From Parvibaculum sp039680535 (GTDB taxonomy: Bacteria; Pseudomonadota; Alphaproteobacteria; Parvibaculales; Parvibaculaceae), in assembly GCF_039680535.1 (NCBI RefSeq), contig NZ_JBDKSS010000013.1, forward strand, positions 248,001-312,000: a DNA stretch of 64,000 nt. Reading direction: 5' to 3'. Position numbers and translations under genes: made by a program. The notes beneath the pieces were generated by a model that had not been told where the DNA came from, ran no database searches, and was given only the letters and a program-made list of their open reading frames with translations. Shown here piece by piece: positions 1 to 8,613 of this stretch. Each line of letters opens with the position of its first letter. Positions within the stretch are counted from its first letter, which is position 1.

Positions 1-381
1 CGCGACCGCGACGTGCTGACGCTCTCCGGCGGTGAGCGCGCCCGCGCCCTGCTCGCCCGCGCCCTCGCCGTCGAGGCGGAGCTTCTGCTCGTCGACGAAC
101 CCGTCGCCTCGCTCGATCCCTATCATCAGCTCGGCGTCATGGAAGTGCTGCGCGCCTATGTCGATCAGGGGCGCATGGTGATTGCGGTGCTGCACGACCT
201 GTCGCTCGCCGCGCGCTATTGCGACCGGCTGATCCTGCTCGATGAGGGCCGGATTCGCGCCGACGGCGCGCCCGCTGAGGTTCTGACGCCGGAGACGTTG
301 CGCGAGGTCTATCACGTCGAGGCTCTGGTCGACGGCGAGGGGCAGGGCTTCCATGTCCGGCTTCTGAAGCGCGTCGAATAA
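1..381 (+). CDS. ABC transporter ATP-binding protein (3' part)
   Basis: The reading frame is open from the first base, so the gene begins upstream of the window and only the last 126 codons are seen. The visible part holds the ABC signature LSGGE, a Walker B strand LLLVDEP followed by a D-loop (ASLD), and the switch histidine in VLHDLS. The C-terminal layout (a short 'LLDEGRIRADG' turn and the 'PAEVLTPETLREVYHVEA' tail) is that of FecE/BtuD/HmuV-type ATPases that energise uptake of ferric siderophores, haem or cobalamin. The Walker A half and the permease are outside the window, so the substrate is unknown. Confidence 0.85.
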   Translation, partial: RDRDVLTLSGGERARALLARALAVEAELLLVDEPVASLDPYHQLGVMEVLRAYVDQGRMVIAVLHDLSLAARYCDRLILLDEGRIRADGAPAEVLTPETLREVYHVEALVDGEGQGFHVRLLKRVE

Positions 382-480
382 GGCGCCGCAGGCCCTCGTA
401 TCGTCCGCCGAAACTCTTTATCCTCAGGCCCTCGCGCGGAGAGAGCTTCAGCGCCGGATGTCCAGACGAAGAGCGCCAGC

Positions 481-1362
481 ATGAACAAGCCGTCCCACGA
501 CAGTACGGTCGACACGCCACAGACCCTTTCGCCCTCATTCAAGCTCAGTTTCGAGGACGCCGATTTCCTGTTGCGCGATGACCTCCGCGCCGTACGCCTC
601 CAGCTTGAACTCCTGAAGACCGAAATCATTCTGGAGGAGCACAATATCCGCTCGACCATCGTCGTCTTCGGCAGCGCGCGTGTGCCCTCGCCGGAGGCAG
701 CGGACAGTCATTGCAACGAGGCCGAGGCGGCGCTTGCTGCCGACCCGGGAAATCCCGAGTTGCAGCGTGCGGCCCGGGCCAGCAGGCATCAGCTCGCGCA
801 TTGCCGCTATTACGAGGAATCGCGGAAGTTCGCCCGCCTCGTTTCCGAAGCGGCGCAGAACGGGCAGGGGCGCGACTACGTCATCATGACGGGCGGTGGA
901 CCCGGCATCATGGAAGCGGCCAATCGCGGGGCGGCGGACGCGAACCGCGTTTCCATCGGGCTCAACATCAAGCTGCCGCGCGAGCAGATGCCCAATCCCT
1001 ACATCACGCCGGAATTGACCTTCCAGTTTCACTATTTCGCGCTGCGCAAGATGCACTTTCTGATGCGTGCGAAGGCTCTCGTCGTGTTTCCCGGAGGCTT
1101 CGGCACGCTGGACGAGCTTTTCGAAACACTGACGCTGATCCAGACGGGCAAGATCGAGCCGATGCCGGTCCTGCTGTTCGGCGAGGAATATTGGCGGCGC
1201 ATCATCAATTTCGAGGCCATGGTGGACGAGGGTACGATCGCGCCGAAGGATCTCGAGATTTTCCATTTCGTGGAAAGCGCCGACGAGGCCTGGAACTACA
1301 TCACCGTCTTCAACGCGCCCGGCCCCAAGGAGCCGCCGATGCAGAGAAGCGAACCGCTCTGA
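481..1362 (+). CDS. LOG family protein (TIGR00730-type phosphoribohydrolase)
   Basis: A 293-residue Rossmann-like protein with both LOG-family signatures: GGGPGIMEAANRG near residues 138-150 and PGGFGTLDE near 204-212. Family members hydrolyse nucleoside 5'-monophosphates to base and ribose phosphate; plant and some bacterial members release cytokinins. It has an N-terminal extension of about 60 residues and an insert near 75-105 compared with the ~190-residue minimal LOG proteins, which puts it in the longer proteobacterial subgroup. The true substrate cannot be read from sequence. The TGA stop codon is also the start of the TGATCC element of a candidate RpoE promoter for the next gene. Confidence 0.85.
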   Translation: MNKPSHDSTVDTPQTLSPSFKLSFEDADFLLRDDLRAVRLQLELLKTEIILEEHNIRSTIVVFGSARVPSPEAADSHCNEAEAALAADPGNPELQRAARASRHQLAHCRYYEESRKFARLVSEAAQNGQGRDYVIMTGGGPGIMEAANRGAADANRVSIGLNIKLPREQMPNPYITPELTFQFHYFALRKMHFLMRAKALVVFPGGFGTLDELFETLTLIQTGKIEPMPVLLFGEEYWRRIINFEAMVDEGTIAPKDLEIFHFVESADEAWNYITVFNAPGPKEPPMQRSEPL

Positions 1363-1385
1363 TCCGGCGATCGAGGCACGGCGTA
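1360..1385 (+). promoter_or_regulatory. Candidate RpoE/ECF11 promoter of the photolyase gene
   Basis: TGATCC (1360-1365), 16 bases, then CGTA (1382-1385), with the photolyase ATG 31 bases further on. TGATCC is the -35 element known for RpoE (ECF11) of Rhodobacter sphaeroides, whose photolyase gene belongs to the singlet-oxygen regulon. The identical TGATCC-N16-CGTA arrangement is found upstream of rpoE and of the 45071 gene in this window. The -35 overlaps the preceding stop codon. Confidence 0.72.
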
Positions 1386-1415
1386 GAATACTGAAACTCT
1401 CCCGCAGAGGATCGC

Positions 1416-2837
1416 ATGCCTGTCATCGTCTGGTTCCGTCATGATCTCCGCCTCGCCGACAATCCGGCACTTGCTGCGGCCGTCGCAACGGGTGATGAGA
1501 TTCTGCCGCTCTATATCCTCGATGATGCGACTTCGCTCGGCGGAGCGTCGAACTGGTGGCTGCATGGAAGCCTCGATGCGCTGGCCGGTGAGTTGGCAAG
1601 GCGCGCGGCGCCGCTTGTGCTGCGGCGCGGGCCGGCCGCTGACGTGCTGCCTGCGCTTGCTGCGGAGACGAAGGCAAGCGCCGTCTTCTGGAATCGCTGC
1701 TACGAGCCTTTGTCGATTGCGCGGGACAAGGCGCTGAAGCAGGCCCTTGTCGCGTCCGGCATAGAGGTGAAGAGCTTCAATGGAGGAATGCTGGCGGAGC
1801 CGTGGGAGCTGCAGACGGGGAGCGGCGGACCATACAAGGTCTTTACGCCCTTCTGGCGCTCTCTCGCCGCTCGCGCGCCCTTTGCGGCTCCATTGCCCGC
1901 CCCGAAGAAGCTCCGTGCTGCCGCGCATTTTCCATCGGACGATCTTTCCCGGTGGAATCTGCGCCCCGCAAAGCCGGACTGGGCGGGAGGATTGCGCGCC
2001 GCCTGGAGGCCCGGCGAGAAACATGCCGCGGCGCGTCTTTCATTTTTTCTTGATGAGCTGGTCGCCGGCTACGCGACCATGCGCGATTTCCCGGCAATGG
2101 AAGGAACGTCTCGCCTTTCTCCGCACCTTCATTTTGGTGAAATCTCGCCGCGGCAGGTCTGGGCGGCGGCCGATGCCGCTTCGCATGCGACGCCTGACGC
2201 AGCGAGCGGCGTCATGTCGTTCCTGCGTGAGGTCGGCTGGCGGGAATTCACCCATCACCTGATCTATCACTGGCCGGAGATGGTCGATCATGCATGGAAA
2301 CCGGAATTCGAGGAGTTTCCATGGGCGCATGACGACGCGCTTCTCGCCGCCTGGCGGCGCGGGCGAACCGGCTATCCGATCGTTGACGCAGGCATGCGCG
2401 AGCTCTGGTCCACAGGATACATGCACAACCGTGTACGGATGATAGCGGCCTCGTTCCTCGTCAAGGACCTTCTCATTCACTGGCGGCGCGGCGCGGAGTG
2501 GTTCGAGGATACGCTGGTCGACGCGGATCTCGCCAATAACCGCGCGGGCTGGCAATGGGTGGCGGGTTCCGGCGCCGACGCCGCGCCCTATTTCCGTATT
2601 TTCAATCCGGTGACACAGGGCGAAAAGTTCGATGCGGACGGGCAATATATTCGCCGTTACGTGCCGGAGCTTGCCAGGCTCGACAACCGCCATATCCATC
2701 GTCCATGGGAGGCGCCGCCCGCAACGCTCGCCGCAGCGGGGATCGAGTTGGGCGCAACCTATCCGAAGCCGATCGTCGATCACGCACGGGCGCGTGAGCG
2801 CGCGCTTGCGGCTCTTGCCAGCATCAAGAAGGGCTGA
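1416..2837 (+). CDS. phrB: Deoxyribodipyrimidine photolyase
   Basis: A 473-residue class I CPD photolyase, which uses blue light and reduced FAD to split cyclobutane pyrimidine dimers. The N-terminal photolyase domain opens with VIVWFRHDLRLADNPAL. The C-terminal FAD-binding domain contains the conserved stretches TGYPIVDAGMRELWSTGYMH, NRVRMIAASFL, and DADLANNRAGWQWVAGSG. Length is normal for the family (450-500). The ATG is preceded by GCAGAGGATCGC, a reasonable ribosome binding site. The RpoE-type promoter motif just upstream suggests light/singlet-oxygen control. A cryptochrome-like function is possible in principle, but the conserved core favours repair. Confidence 0.93.
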   Translation: MPVIVWFRHDLRLADNPALAAAVATGDEILPLYILDDATSLGGASNWWLHGSLDALAGELARRAAPLVLRRGPAADVLPALAAETKASAVFWNRCYEPLSIARDKALKQALVASGIEVKSFNGGMLAEPWELQTGSGGPYKVFTPFWRSLAARAPFAAPLPAPKKLRAAAHFPSDDLSRWNLRPAKPDWAGGLRAAWRPGEKHAAARLSFFLDELVAGYATMRDFPAMEGTSRLSPHLHFGEISPRQVWAAADAASHATPDAASGVMSFLREVGWREFTHHLIYHWPEMVDHAWKPEFEEFPWAHDDALLAAWRRGRTGYPIVDAGMRELWSTGYMHNRVRMIAASFLVKDLLIHWRRGAEWFEDTLVDADLANNRAGWQWVAGSGADAAPYFRIFNPVTQGEKFDADGQYIRRYVPELARLDNRHIHRPWEAPPATLAAAGIELGATYPKPIVDHARARERALAALASIKKG

Positions 2838-2840
2838 TCT

Positions 2841-3608
2841 TCAGCGCGTCGCGAGATAGTGCGAGTAGAGCGCAAGGCTCGCGGCCACCGTTGCGTTGAG
2901 CGACTCCACCGCGCCGGTCGTCGGGATGGTCAGGCGCCTGACGTTAAGCGACCCCGGTATGCCTCGACCTTCTTCGCCCAGAACGAGCCGCAGGTCGCGC
3001 GGCCAGTCGAGCGCGCCCATGTCTTCGCCGCCTGCATCGAGCGCGAAGATCGGCCCCGTAGCCTGATCGAGGTCTTCCCATGACGGACCGCGCAGAAGCG
3101 TCAGTTCGAATTGGGCATTCGCCGCAGCGCGCAGCGCCTTGGGGTGAAAGGGGTGCGCCGCCTCGTTCATCAGAATGATGCGCTTCGCTCCGAAAGCGGC
3201 AGCGCTGCGCAGCGCCGCGCCCAGATTGTTCGGATCGCCGAGCGCGCAAACAAGCTCAAGCCCCTTCGGCGCCGCTGCGAGATCGGCTTGCGACATGGCG
3301 GGCACCTTGCCGACGAGAAGCGGAACGCCCGTGCCCGACACGTCGAGCGCATCGAAGAGCGCGCGGGAGAGGCGATATTTCTCGATGTGATCGGGAATGT
3401 CCCAGCCCTCGATCTGGGCGGGATCGAGCGCGAGCAGCGCGTGAAAACGCATGGGGTGGAGCGCCAGCGCTTCCGGCACCGATTTTCGGCCGGCGAGCAG
3501 GAACTCGCCGTGTTTCTTGATGCCCCGGCTCTCGGTGATCTGCTCCCACAGCCTGGCTTGCGGGTTATGCAAACTTTCGATCACGCGCCAATAGGTGCCG
3601 CCGCTCAT
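2841..3608 (-). CDS. TrmH/SpoU family RNA methyltransferase
   Basis: A 255-residue SPOUT-class enzyme that should transfer a methyl group from S-adenosylmethionine to the 2'-O-ribose of a tRNA or rRNA nucleotide. The trefoil-knot motifs are present: LGDPNNLGAALRSAAAFGAK (motif 1), LVLGEEGRGIP (motif 2) and IPTTGAVESLNATVAASLAL (motif 3) at the C-terminus. The N-terminal ~100 residues look like the substrate-binding domain of TrmH/RlmB relatives. It ends three bases after the photolyase stop, so the two genes converge. The modified nucleotide cannot be inferred. Confidence 0.88.
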   Translation of the reverse strand: MSGGTYWRVIESLHNPQARLWEQITESRGIKKHGEFLLAGRKSVPEALALHPMRFHALLALDPAQIEGWDIPDHIEKYRLSRALFDALDVSGTGVPLLVGKVPAMSQADLAAAPKGLELVCALGDPNNLGAALRSAAAFGAKRIILMNEAAHPFHPKALRAAANAQFELTLLRGPSWEDLDQATGPIFALDAGGEDMGALDWPRDLRLVLGEEGRGIPGSLNVRRLTIPTTGAVESLNATVAASLALYSHYLATR

Positions 3609-3784
3609 CCTGCCTCAACCTCGATCATGTGGAGCGGCACTCTCGCCCAAATTCCCCTGAAAGTCCCTCAATTATGCCGCTTTTTTGACGCGATGCCCAA
3701 CTAGCCTCGACAGCAGAACGGCTGCATGTGCGGCGGGGCTCATCGCCCGTCGCGGTTGCCGGCAAAAATCTGGAAGGTGGGAAC

Positions 3785-4117
3785 ATGAACAGTCTTTGCA
3801 AGCAAGCCGGGAAGCCTGCGCGGGGTCGAAGGTTTTTCCTCGCCGCGATGGCGGCAATGGCTTTGGCGAGCGGCGTTGCCGCGACGCCCGCATTGGCCGA
3901 TCCCCACGGACATGGGCGGCACGAACGCTGGGAACACCATGGCCGCTGGGATCGCCACTATCATCCGGGCTGGGTGCGCTATTACGACGGTCCCGACATC
4001 TATTGGGCGCCGCCGCCGCCCCGGGTTTTCTATGCGCCTCCGCCGCCGGTCTATTACGCACCGCCGCCGGTCTATTATGGGGCGCCCTCGCTCAATGTCG
4101 TGATTCCGATCCGCTGA
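3785..4117 (+). CDS. Secreted His/Pro/Tyr-rich small protein
   Basis: A 110-residue protein of unknown function. It begins with a Sec signal peptide (hydrophobic residues ~16-34, cleavage likely after PALA). The mature part is low-complexity: a His-rich segment (HGHGRHERWEHHGRW) followed by repeated PPPxxxYAPPP and PPVYY units. Such sequences occur in many Rhizobiales as small envelope proteins. The ATG at 3785 is preferred over an upstream in-frame start because it has GGAAGGTGGGAAC directly in front and starts exactly at the signal peptide. Metal binding by the His-rich part is possible but unproven. Confidence 0.7.
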   Translation: MNSLCKQAGKPARGRRFFLAAMAAMALASGVAATPALADPHGHGRHERWEHHGRWDRHYHPGWVRYYDGPDIYWAPPPPRVFYAPPPPVYYAPPPVYYGAPSLNVVIPIR

Positions 4118-4128
4118 CGCTGGGTCAA

Positions 4129-4152
4129 GGAGCGGCGCTTCCACGCCGCTCC
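4129..4152 (+). terminator. Hairpin downstream of the 3785 gene
   Basis: A 9-bp GC-rich stem (GGAGCGGCG / CGCCGCTCC) with a 6-base loop, 12 bases after the stop codon. There is no clean T run, so it is a weak or factor-assisted terminator. Confidence 0.5.
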
Positions 4153-4249
4153 CATTCTCCCCGCTTTCCGATCTGCCGCGTTCTGGCATAGTGTCGGCAC
4201 AGAACAGAAGGCGACGGGCCTCAAGGTCCGCGTACAGGGAGAGAAGCAG

Positions 4250-5653
4250 ATGAGCGATTTCAAGCTCCTTATCGGCGGCAAGCTCGTTGCCGGCGACCAG
4301 ACGATGGATGTCATCAATCCCGCGACCGAGGAAGTGCTGGCGAAATGCCCGCGTGCTTCCAAAGCGCAGCTCAACGAGGCCGTGGCCGCCGCGAAGGCCG
4401 CGTTCCCCGCCTGGGCCGCGACGCCGATCGCCGAGCGCAAGAAGGCGCTGGGCGCCATCGCCGACATCATCGAGGCCAATGCAGCCGAACTCGCCCGCCT
4501 GCTGACGCAGGAACAGGGCAAGCCCATCGGCGATGCGACCGGCGAGGTCTATGGCACGGCGGCCTTCTTCCGCTACTTCACCATGCTCGATCTGCCGGTG
4601 AAGGTGATCGACGACAGCGAGAACCGCCGCGTCGAAGCCCATCGCAAGCCGCTCGGCGTCATCGGCGCCATCGTGCCGTGGAACTTCCCGCTGATCCTCA
4701 TGGCCTTCAAGGTGCCGCCCGCGCTTCTCGCCGGCAACACGCTGGTCGTGAAGCCCGCGCCGACGACGCCGCTCGCGACGCTCAAGCTTGGCGAGCTCAT
4801 CAAGGACGCGCTGCCTGCGGGCGTCATCAACTTCATCACCGACGCGAACGATCTCGGCGGCGAACTGACGGCGCATCCCGATGTGCGCAAGATCTCGTTC
4901 ACGGGTTCCACCGCGACCGGCGCGAAGGTCATGGCGGGCGCCGCCGCGACGCTGAAGCGCATCACGCTCGAACTCGGCGGCAACGACGCGGGCATCGTGC
5001 TCGACGACGTGGACCCCAAGACCGCGGCGCCGCAGCTCTTCCAGAGCGCCTTCCAGAACAACGGCCAGGTCTGCATCGCCATGAAGCGGCTCTATGTGCA
5101 TGAGTCGATCTATGACGAGATGTGCGACGAGCTGGCGAAGATCGCCGACGCCGCCATCGTCGGCAACGGCCTCGAACAGGGCACGCAGCTCGGGCCGCTC
5201 CAGAACAAGATGCAGTTCGAGAAGGTGAAGGAACTGCTCGACGACGCGAAGAAGACCGGCAAGGTCATCGCGGGCGGCACGGTTCCCGATCAGGCCGGCT
5301 ACTTCATCAAGCCGACCATCGTGCGCGACATCACCGACGGTGCGCGCCTCGTGGACGAGGAGCAGTTCGGCCCCGTGCTTCCGGTCATCAAATATTCCGA
5401 CCCGGAAGATGCGGTGGCCCGCGCCAATGCCTCGCCCTATGGGCTTGGCGGCTCGATCTGGGCGACCGATCTCGACCGCGCCTACAAGCTGGCCGAGAAG
5501 ATGGAGTCGGGCTCGGTGTGGGTGAACAAGCACGCCGAACTCGCCCCGAACATTCCCTTCGGCGGCTCGAAAATGTCCGGCATCGGCACCGAACTCGGCG
5601 AAGAAGGCCTCGCTGAATTCACGCAGCTCAAGATCATCAACATCGCGCGTTGA
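4250..5653 (+). CDS. NAD(P)-dependent aldehyde dehydrogenase
   Basis: A 467-residue ALDH-superfamily enzyme oxidising an aldehyde to the acid. Visible motifs: the N-terminal DVINPATEEVLAKCPRAS, the nucleotide-binding PWNFPL and VVKPAPTTPL, the general-base Glu in LELGGND, the nucleophile Cys in NNGQVCIA, and the C-terminal EQFGPVLPV and PFGGSKMSG. Full length for the family. It starts after GGGAGAGAAGCAG. The Asn-Asp pair after LELGG is unlike the usual GGKSP, so the substrate class differs from betaine-aldehyde-type enzymes, but the substrate is not identifiable. Transcribed alone. Confidence 0.88.
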   Translation: MSDFKLLIGGKLVAGDQTMDVINPATEEVLAKCPRASKAQLNEAVAAAKAAFPAWAATPIAERKKALGAIADIIEANAAELARLLTQEQGKPIGDATGEVYGTAAFFRYFTMLDLPVKVIDDSENRRVEAHRKPLGVIGAIVPWNFPLILMAFKVPPALLAGNTLVVKPAPTTPLATLKLGELIKDALPAGVINFITDANDLGGELTAHPDVRKISFTGSTATGAKVMAGAAATLKRITLELGGNDAGIVLDDVDPKTAAPQLFQSAFQNNGQVCIAMKRLYVHESIYDEMCDELAKIADAAIVGNGLEQGTQLGPLQNKMQFEKVKELLDDAKKTGKVIAGGTVPDQAGYFIKPTIVRDITDGARLVDEEQFGPVLPVIKYSDPEDAVARANASPYGLGGSIWATDLDRAYKLAEKMESGSVWVNKHAELAPNIPFGGSKMSGIGTELGEEGLAEFTQLKIINIAR

Positions 5654-5678
5654 TCTGATCCGACTTTACGACGCATTG

Positions 5679-5712
5679 CGCCGCCGCTCGGAAACGGGCG
5701 GCGGCGTTTGTG
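5679..5712 (+). terminator. Rho-independent terminator after the aldehyde dehydrogenase
   Basis: A 12-bp stem (CGCCGCCGCTCG pairing CGGGCGGCGGCG with one G-U pair) closed by a GAAA tetraloop and followed by TTTGTGT. It lies between convergent genes and could serve both. Confidence 0.75.
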
Positions 5713-5715
5713 TAC

Positions 5716-6021
5716 CTACCACCATCCTCTGTGGTGATAGGCATGGCGCTCATACCGCTCGGCCATCGGGCGGCAGCGGTCGCCGTCTTCGTCGCAGACA
5801 AGCTGGCGGCAGTCGTCGCCGTCCCAGTCGCATTCGGTTCTGACGGTCCGTTCGGGCTCGACATAGCGGCAGTCGTCGCCATCCCAATCGCACTGGACCT
5901 GGGGCCGATAGTCCTCTTCGTCATCGTCGGCGCGGGCGGCTCCGGCGCCGAAGCTCAACGAGCCGATGGTGACCGTCGCGGCGATTGCGACGAGCAGTGT
6001 GAGTCTTTTCGATCCGTTCAT
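5716..6021 (-). CDS. Small secreted protein with repeated CDxDGDxCR motifs
   Basis: A 101-residue unknown protein with a signal peptide (hydrophobic core about residues 6-25, cleavage near AARA). The mature part carries three spaced copies of a Cys-Asp-x-Asp-Gly-Asp-x-Cys-Arg motif (CDWDGDDCR twice, CDEDGDRCR once) and ends in a His/Trp-rich tail. The start at 6021 is chosen over 6039 because GGAG lies 7 bases before it and the shorter form begins at the signal peptide. The DxDGD core resembles the first part of an EF-hand-like calcium loop, but no complete EF-hand is present. Function unknown. Confidence 0.65.
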   Translation of the reverse strand: MNGSKRLTLLVAIAATVTIGSLSFGAGAARADDDEEDYRPQVQCDWDGDDCRYVEPERTVRTECDWDGDDCRQLVCDEDGDRCRPMAERYERHAYHHRGWW

Positions 6022-6170
6022 GGCTAAACTCCGACGCAAGGCCCCCTAAGCCAGCGAATGAAGCATGGACTTTGCTGGCTGAACCGCTCGTGAACAGGGC
6101 GTTTAGGCTCGCACCATCGGCGATGGCAGGCCGGGACGGCGTTTGTTGCGCTGGATTTTCGAGAGGAAAC

Positions 6171-6245
<75 letters not shown>

Positions 6246-6442
6246 CGTTTCTGTTGCCCCGACAGCCGGGGAGCGAAAGGGAAGGTCTGGCAGAAGCCGA
6301 ACCTCTTTCGGGCGCGCGGAAAGTGCCACAGCCTGCCCCCTTCATGCAACAGGGAATGGCAGGTTAAGGCCATGCTGTTGACGCCCGGTTTCACATGGGC
6401 CATATGCGGGGCTCAGATGACGCCTCGAAAGGGCCGAGAGCC

Positions 6443-6604
6443 ATGAAAAACAAGGCCGACGACAACCGTACCCGCGCCCCCCACGGCCAGGGTCCCGCCC
6501 GGGGCCAGCAGGCCAAGGAAGCCCGCCTCGCCGAGGCGCTGCGCGCCAATCTCCGCAAGCGCAAGGCGCAGGCCAAGGCCCGCGACGCCGAAGGCGACAA
6601 ATAA
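6443..6604 (+). CDS. Small basic protein upstream of murA
   Basis: A 53-residue, highly charged, Lys/Arg/Ala-rich protein without signal peptide or membrane segment; likely a short helix (residues ~24-50). Comparable small ORFs sit in front of murA in many Rhizobiales, which supports it being real. The ATG at 6443 follows CCGAGAGCC, better placed than the in-frame ATG at 6395. Function unknown. Confidence 0.6.
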   Translation: MKNKADDNRTRAPHGQGPARGQQAKEARLAEALRANLRKRKAQAKARDAEGDK

Positions 6605-6734
6605 GCCTTTTCTCCCCATGGAGCGAAGGGGTTCGGGGGCCAAAATGACCGGCTCCCCGTGACTCTTCGGGCGCGCGCCCCTATAAATCCGTGGTCGCCC
6701 GGGGCATTCAGGCCCCGTGCCCAGCGGACCCATC

Positions 6735-7997
<1,263 letters not shown>

Positions 7998-8010
7998 GAG
8001 CAGGGGACCG

Positions 8011-8463
8011 ATGAGCGATTTGCGGCTGAGTGCGGAAGACGCTGCCGATCTCGAAGTGATCTCGGCCTTCTTGCAGGATGCGGTGACGCGCGTCGGCGAT
8101 CTCGCCTTTCTGCCGAGTGCGCGGCGCTTCGCCATGGTGCTCAACCGCTTTCGCTGGGAAGGCGAGACATCGACCAGCAAGCAGGCCTCCGCGCGCCGGA
8201 CGCATGAGCGCGTACGCTCGGGGCTCCATTTCGACAATGTGCTGAAGGCGCAGGCCCGTGGGATCAGGCGGGATCATCCCGATGGCGTGCTGAATCTTCT
8301 CGCCATTCGTTTCGAGGAGAAGGACGCCCCGTCCGGCATCGTGGTTCTCACCTTCTCGGGCGGCGGCGAGCTCAGGCTTGAAGTCGAGGCGCTCGATGCG
8401 CATCTCTCGGATCTCGGCCTCGTCTGGGAAACGCCGCATCTGCCCGAACACGATCTGGGCTGA
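8011..8463 (+). CDS. DUF2948 family protein
   Basis: A 150-residue soluble protein matching the alphaproteobacterial DUF2948 family, which is typically found between murA and hisD. It opens with AEDAADLEVISAFLQDAV and carries the conserved FLPSARRFAMVLNRFRWE segment near residues 30-50. No signal peptide or membrane segment. The ATG follows a GGGGACCG sequence 13 bases after murA, so the two genes are probably cotranscribed. Function unknown. Confidence 0.85.
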   Translation: MSDLRLSAEDAADLEVISAFLQDAVTRVGDLAFLPSARRFAMVLNRFRWEGETSTSKQASARRTHERVRSGLHFDNVLKAQARGIRRDHPDGVLNLLAIRFEEKDAPSGIVVLTFSGGGELRLEVEALDAHLSDLGLVWETPHLPEHDLG

Positions 8464-8510
8464 GGTTCCATGCCCGGTCCGCATTATATATTCCGCGCCA
8501 TGCCTTTGCC

Positions 8511-8594
8511 GTCATGGCCTGCTTCATGCGGGCCATCCACGCCTCTCGTGGCGGCGGCCAAGACGTGGATGACCCGGTCAAGCCGGGCCATGAC
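8511..8594. repeat. REP-like palindromic element (GTCATGG...CCATGAC)
   Basis: An 84-bp imperfect inverted repeat filling the gap before hisD. Both arms start GTCATGGCC and match over about 34 positions, including C-ATCCACG; the right arm has the longer CCGGTCAAGCCGGGCCATGAC type end. This resembles palindromic repeats scattered through Bradyrhizobium and other Rhizobiales intergenic regions. Only one copy is in the window, so dispersal cannot be shown here. Confidence 0.65.
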
Positions 8595-8613
8595 GCATAA
8601 GGAGATTTGATCC

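Noticed and set aside
3740..5533. 597-residue open frame on the minus strand opposite the aldehyde dehydrogenase
   Set aside because: It is Arg/Asp/His-rich antisense coding shadow; the plus-strand gene has clear family motifs and a ribosome binding site.
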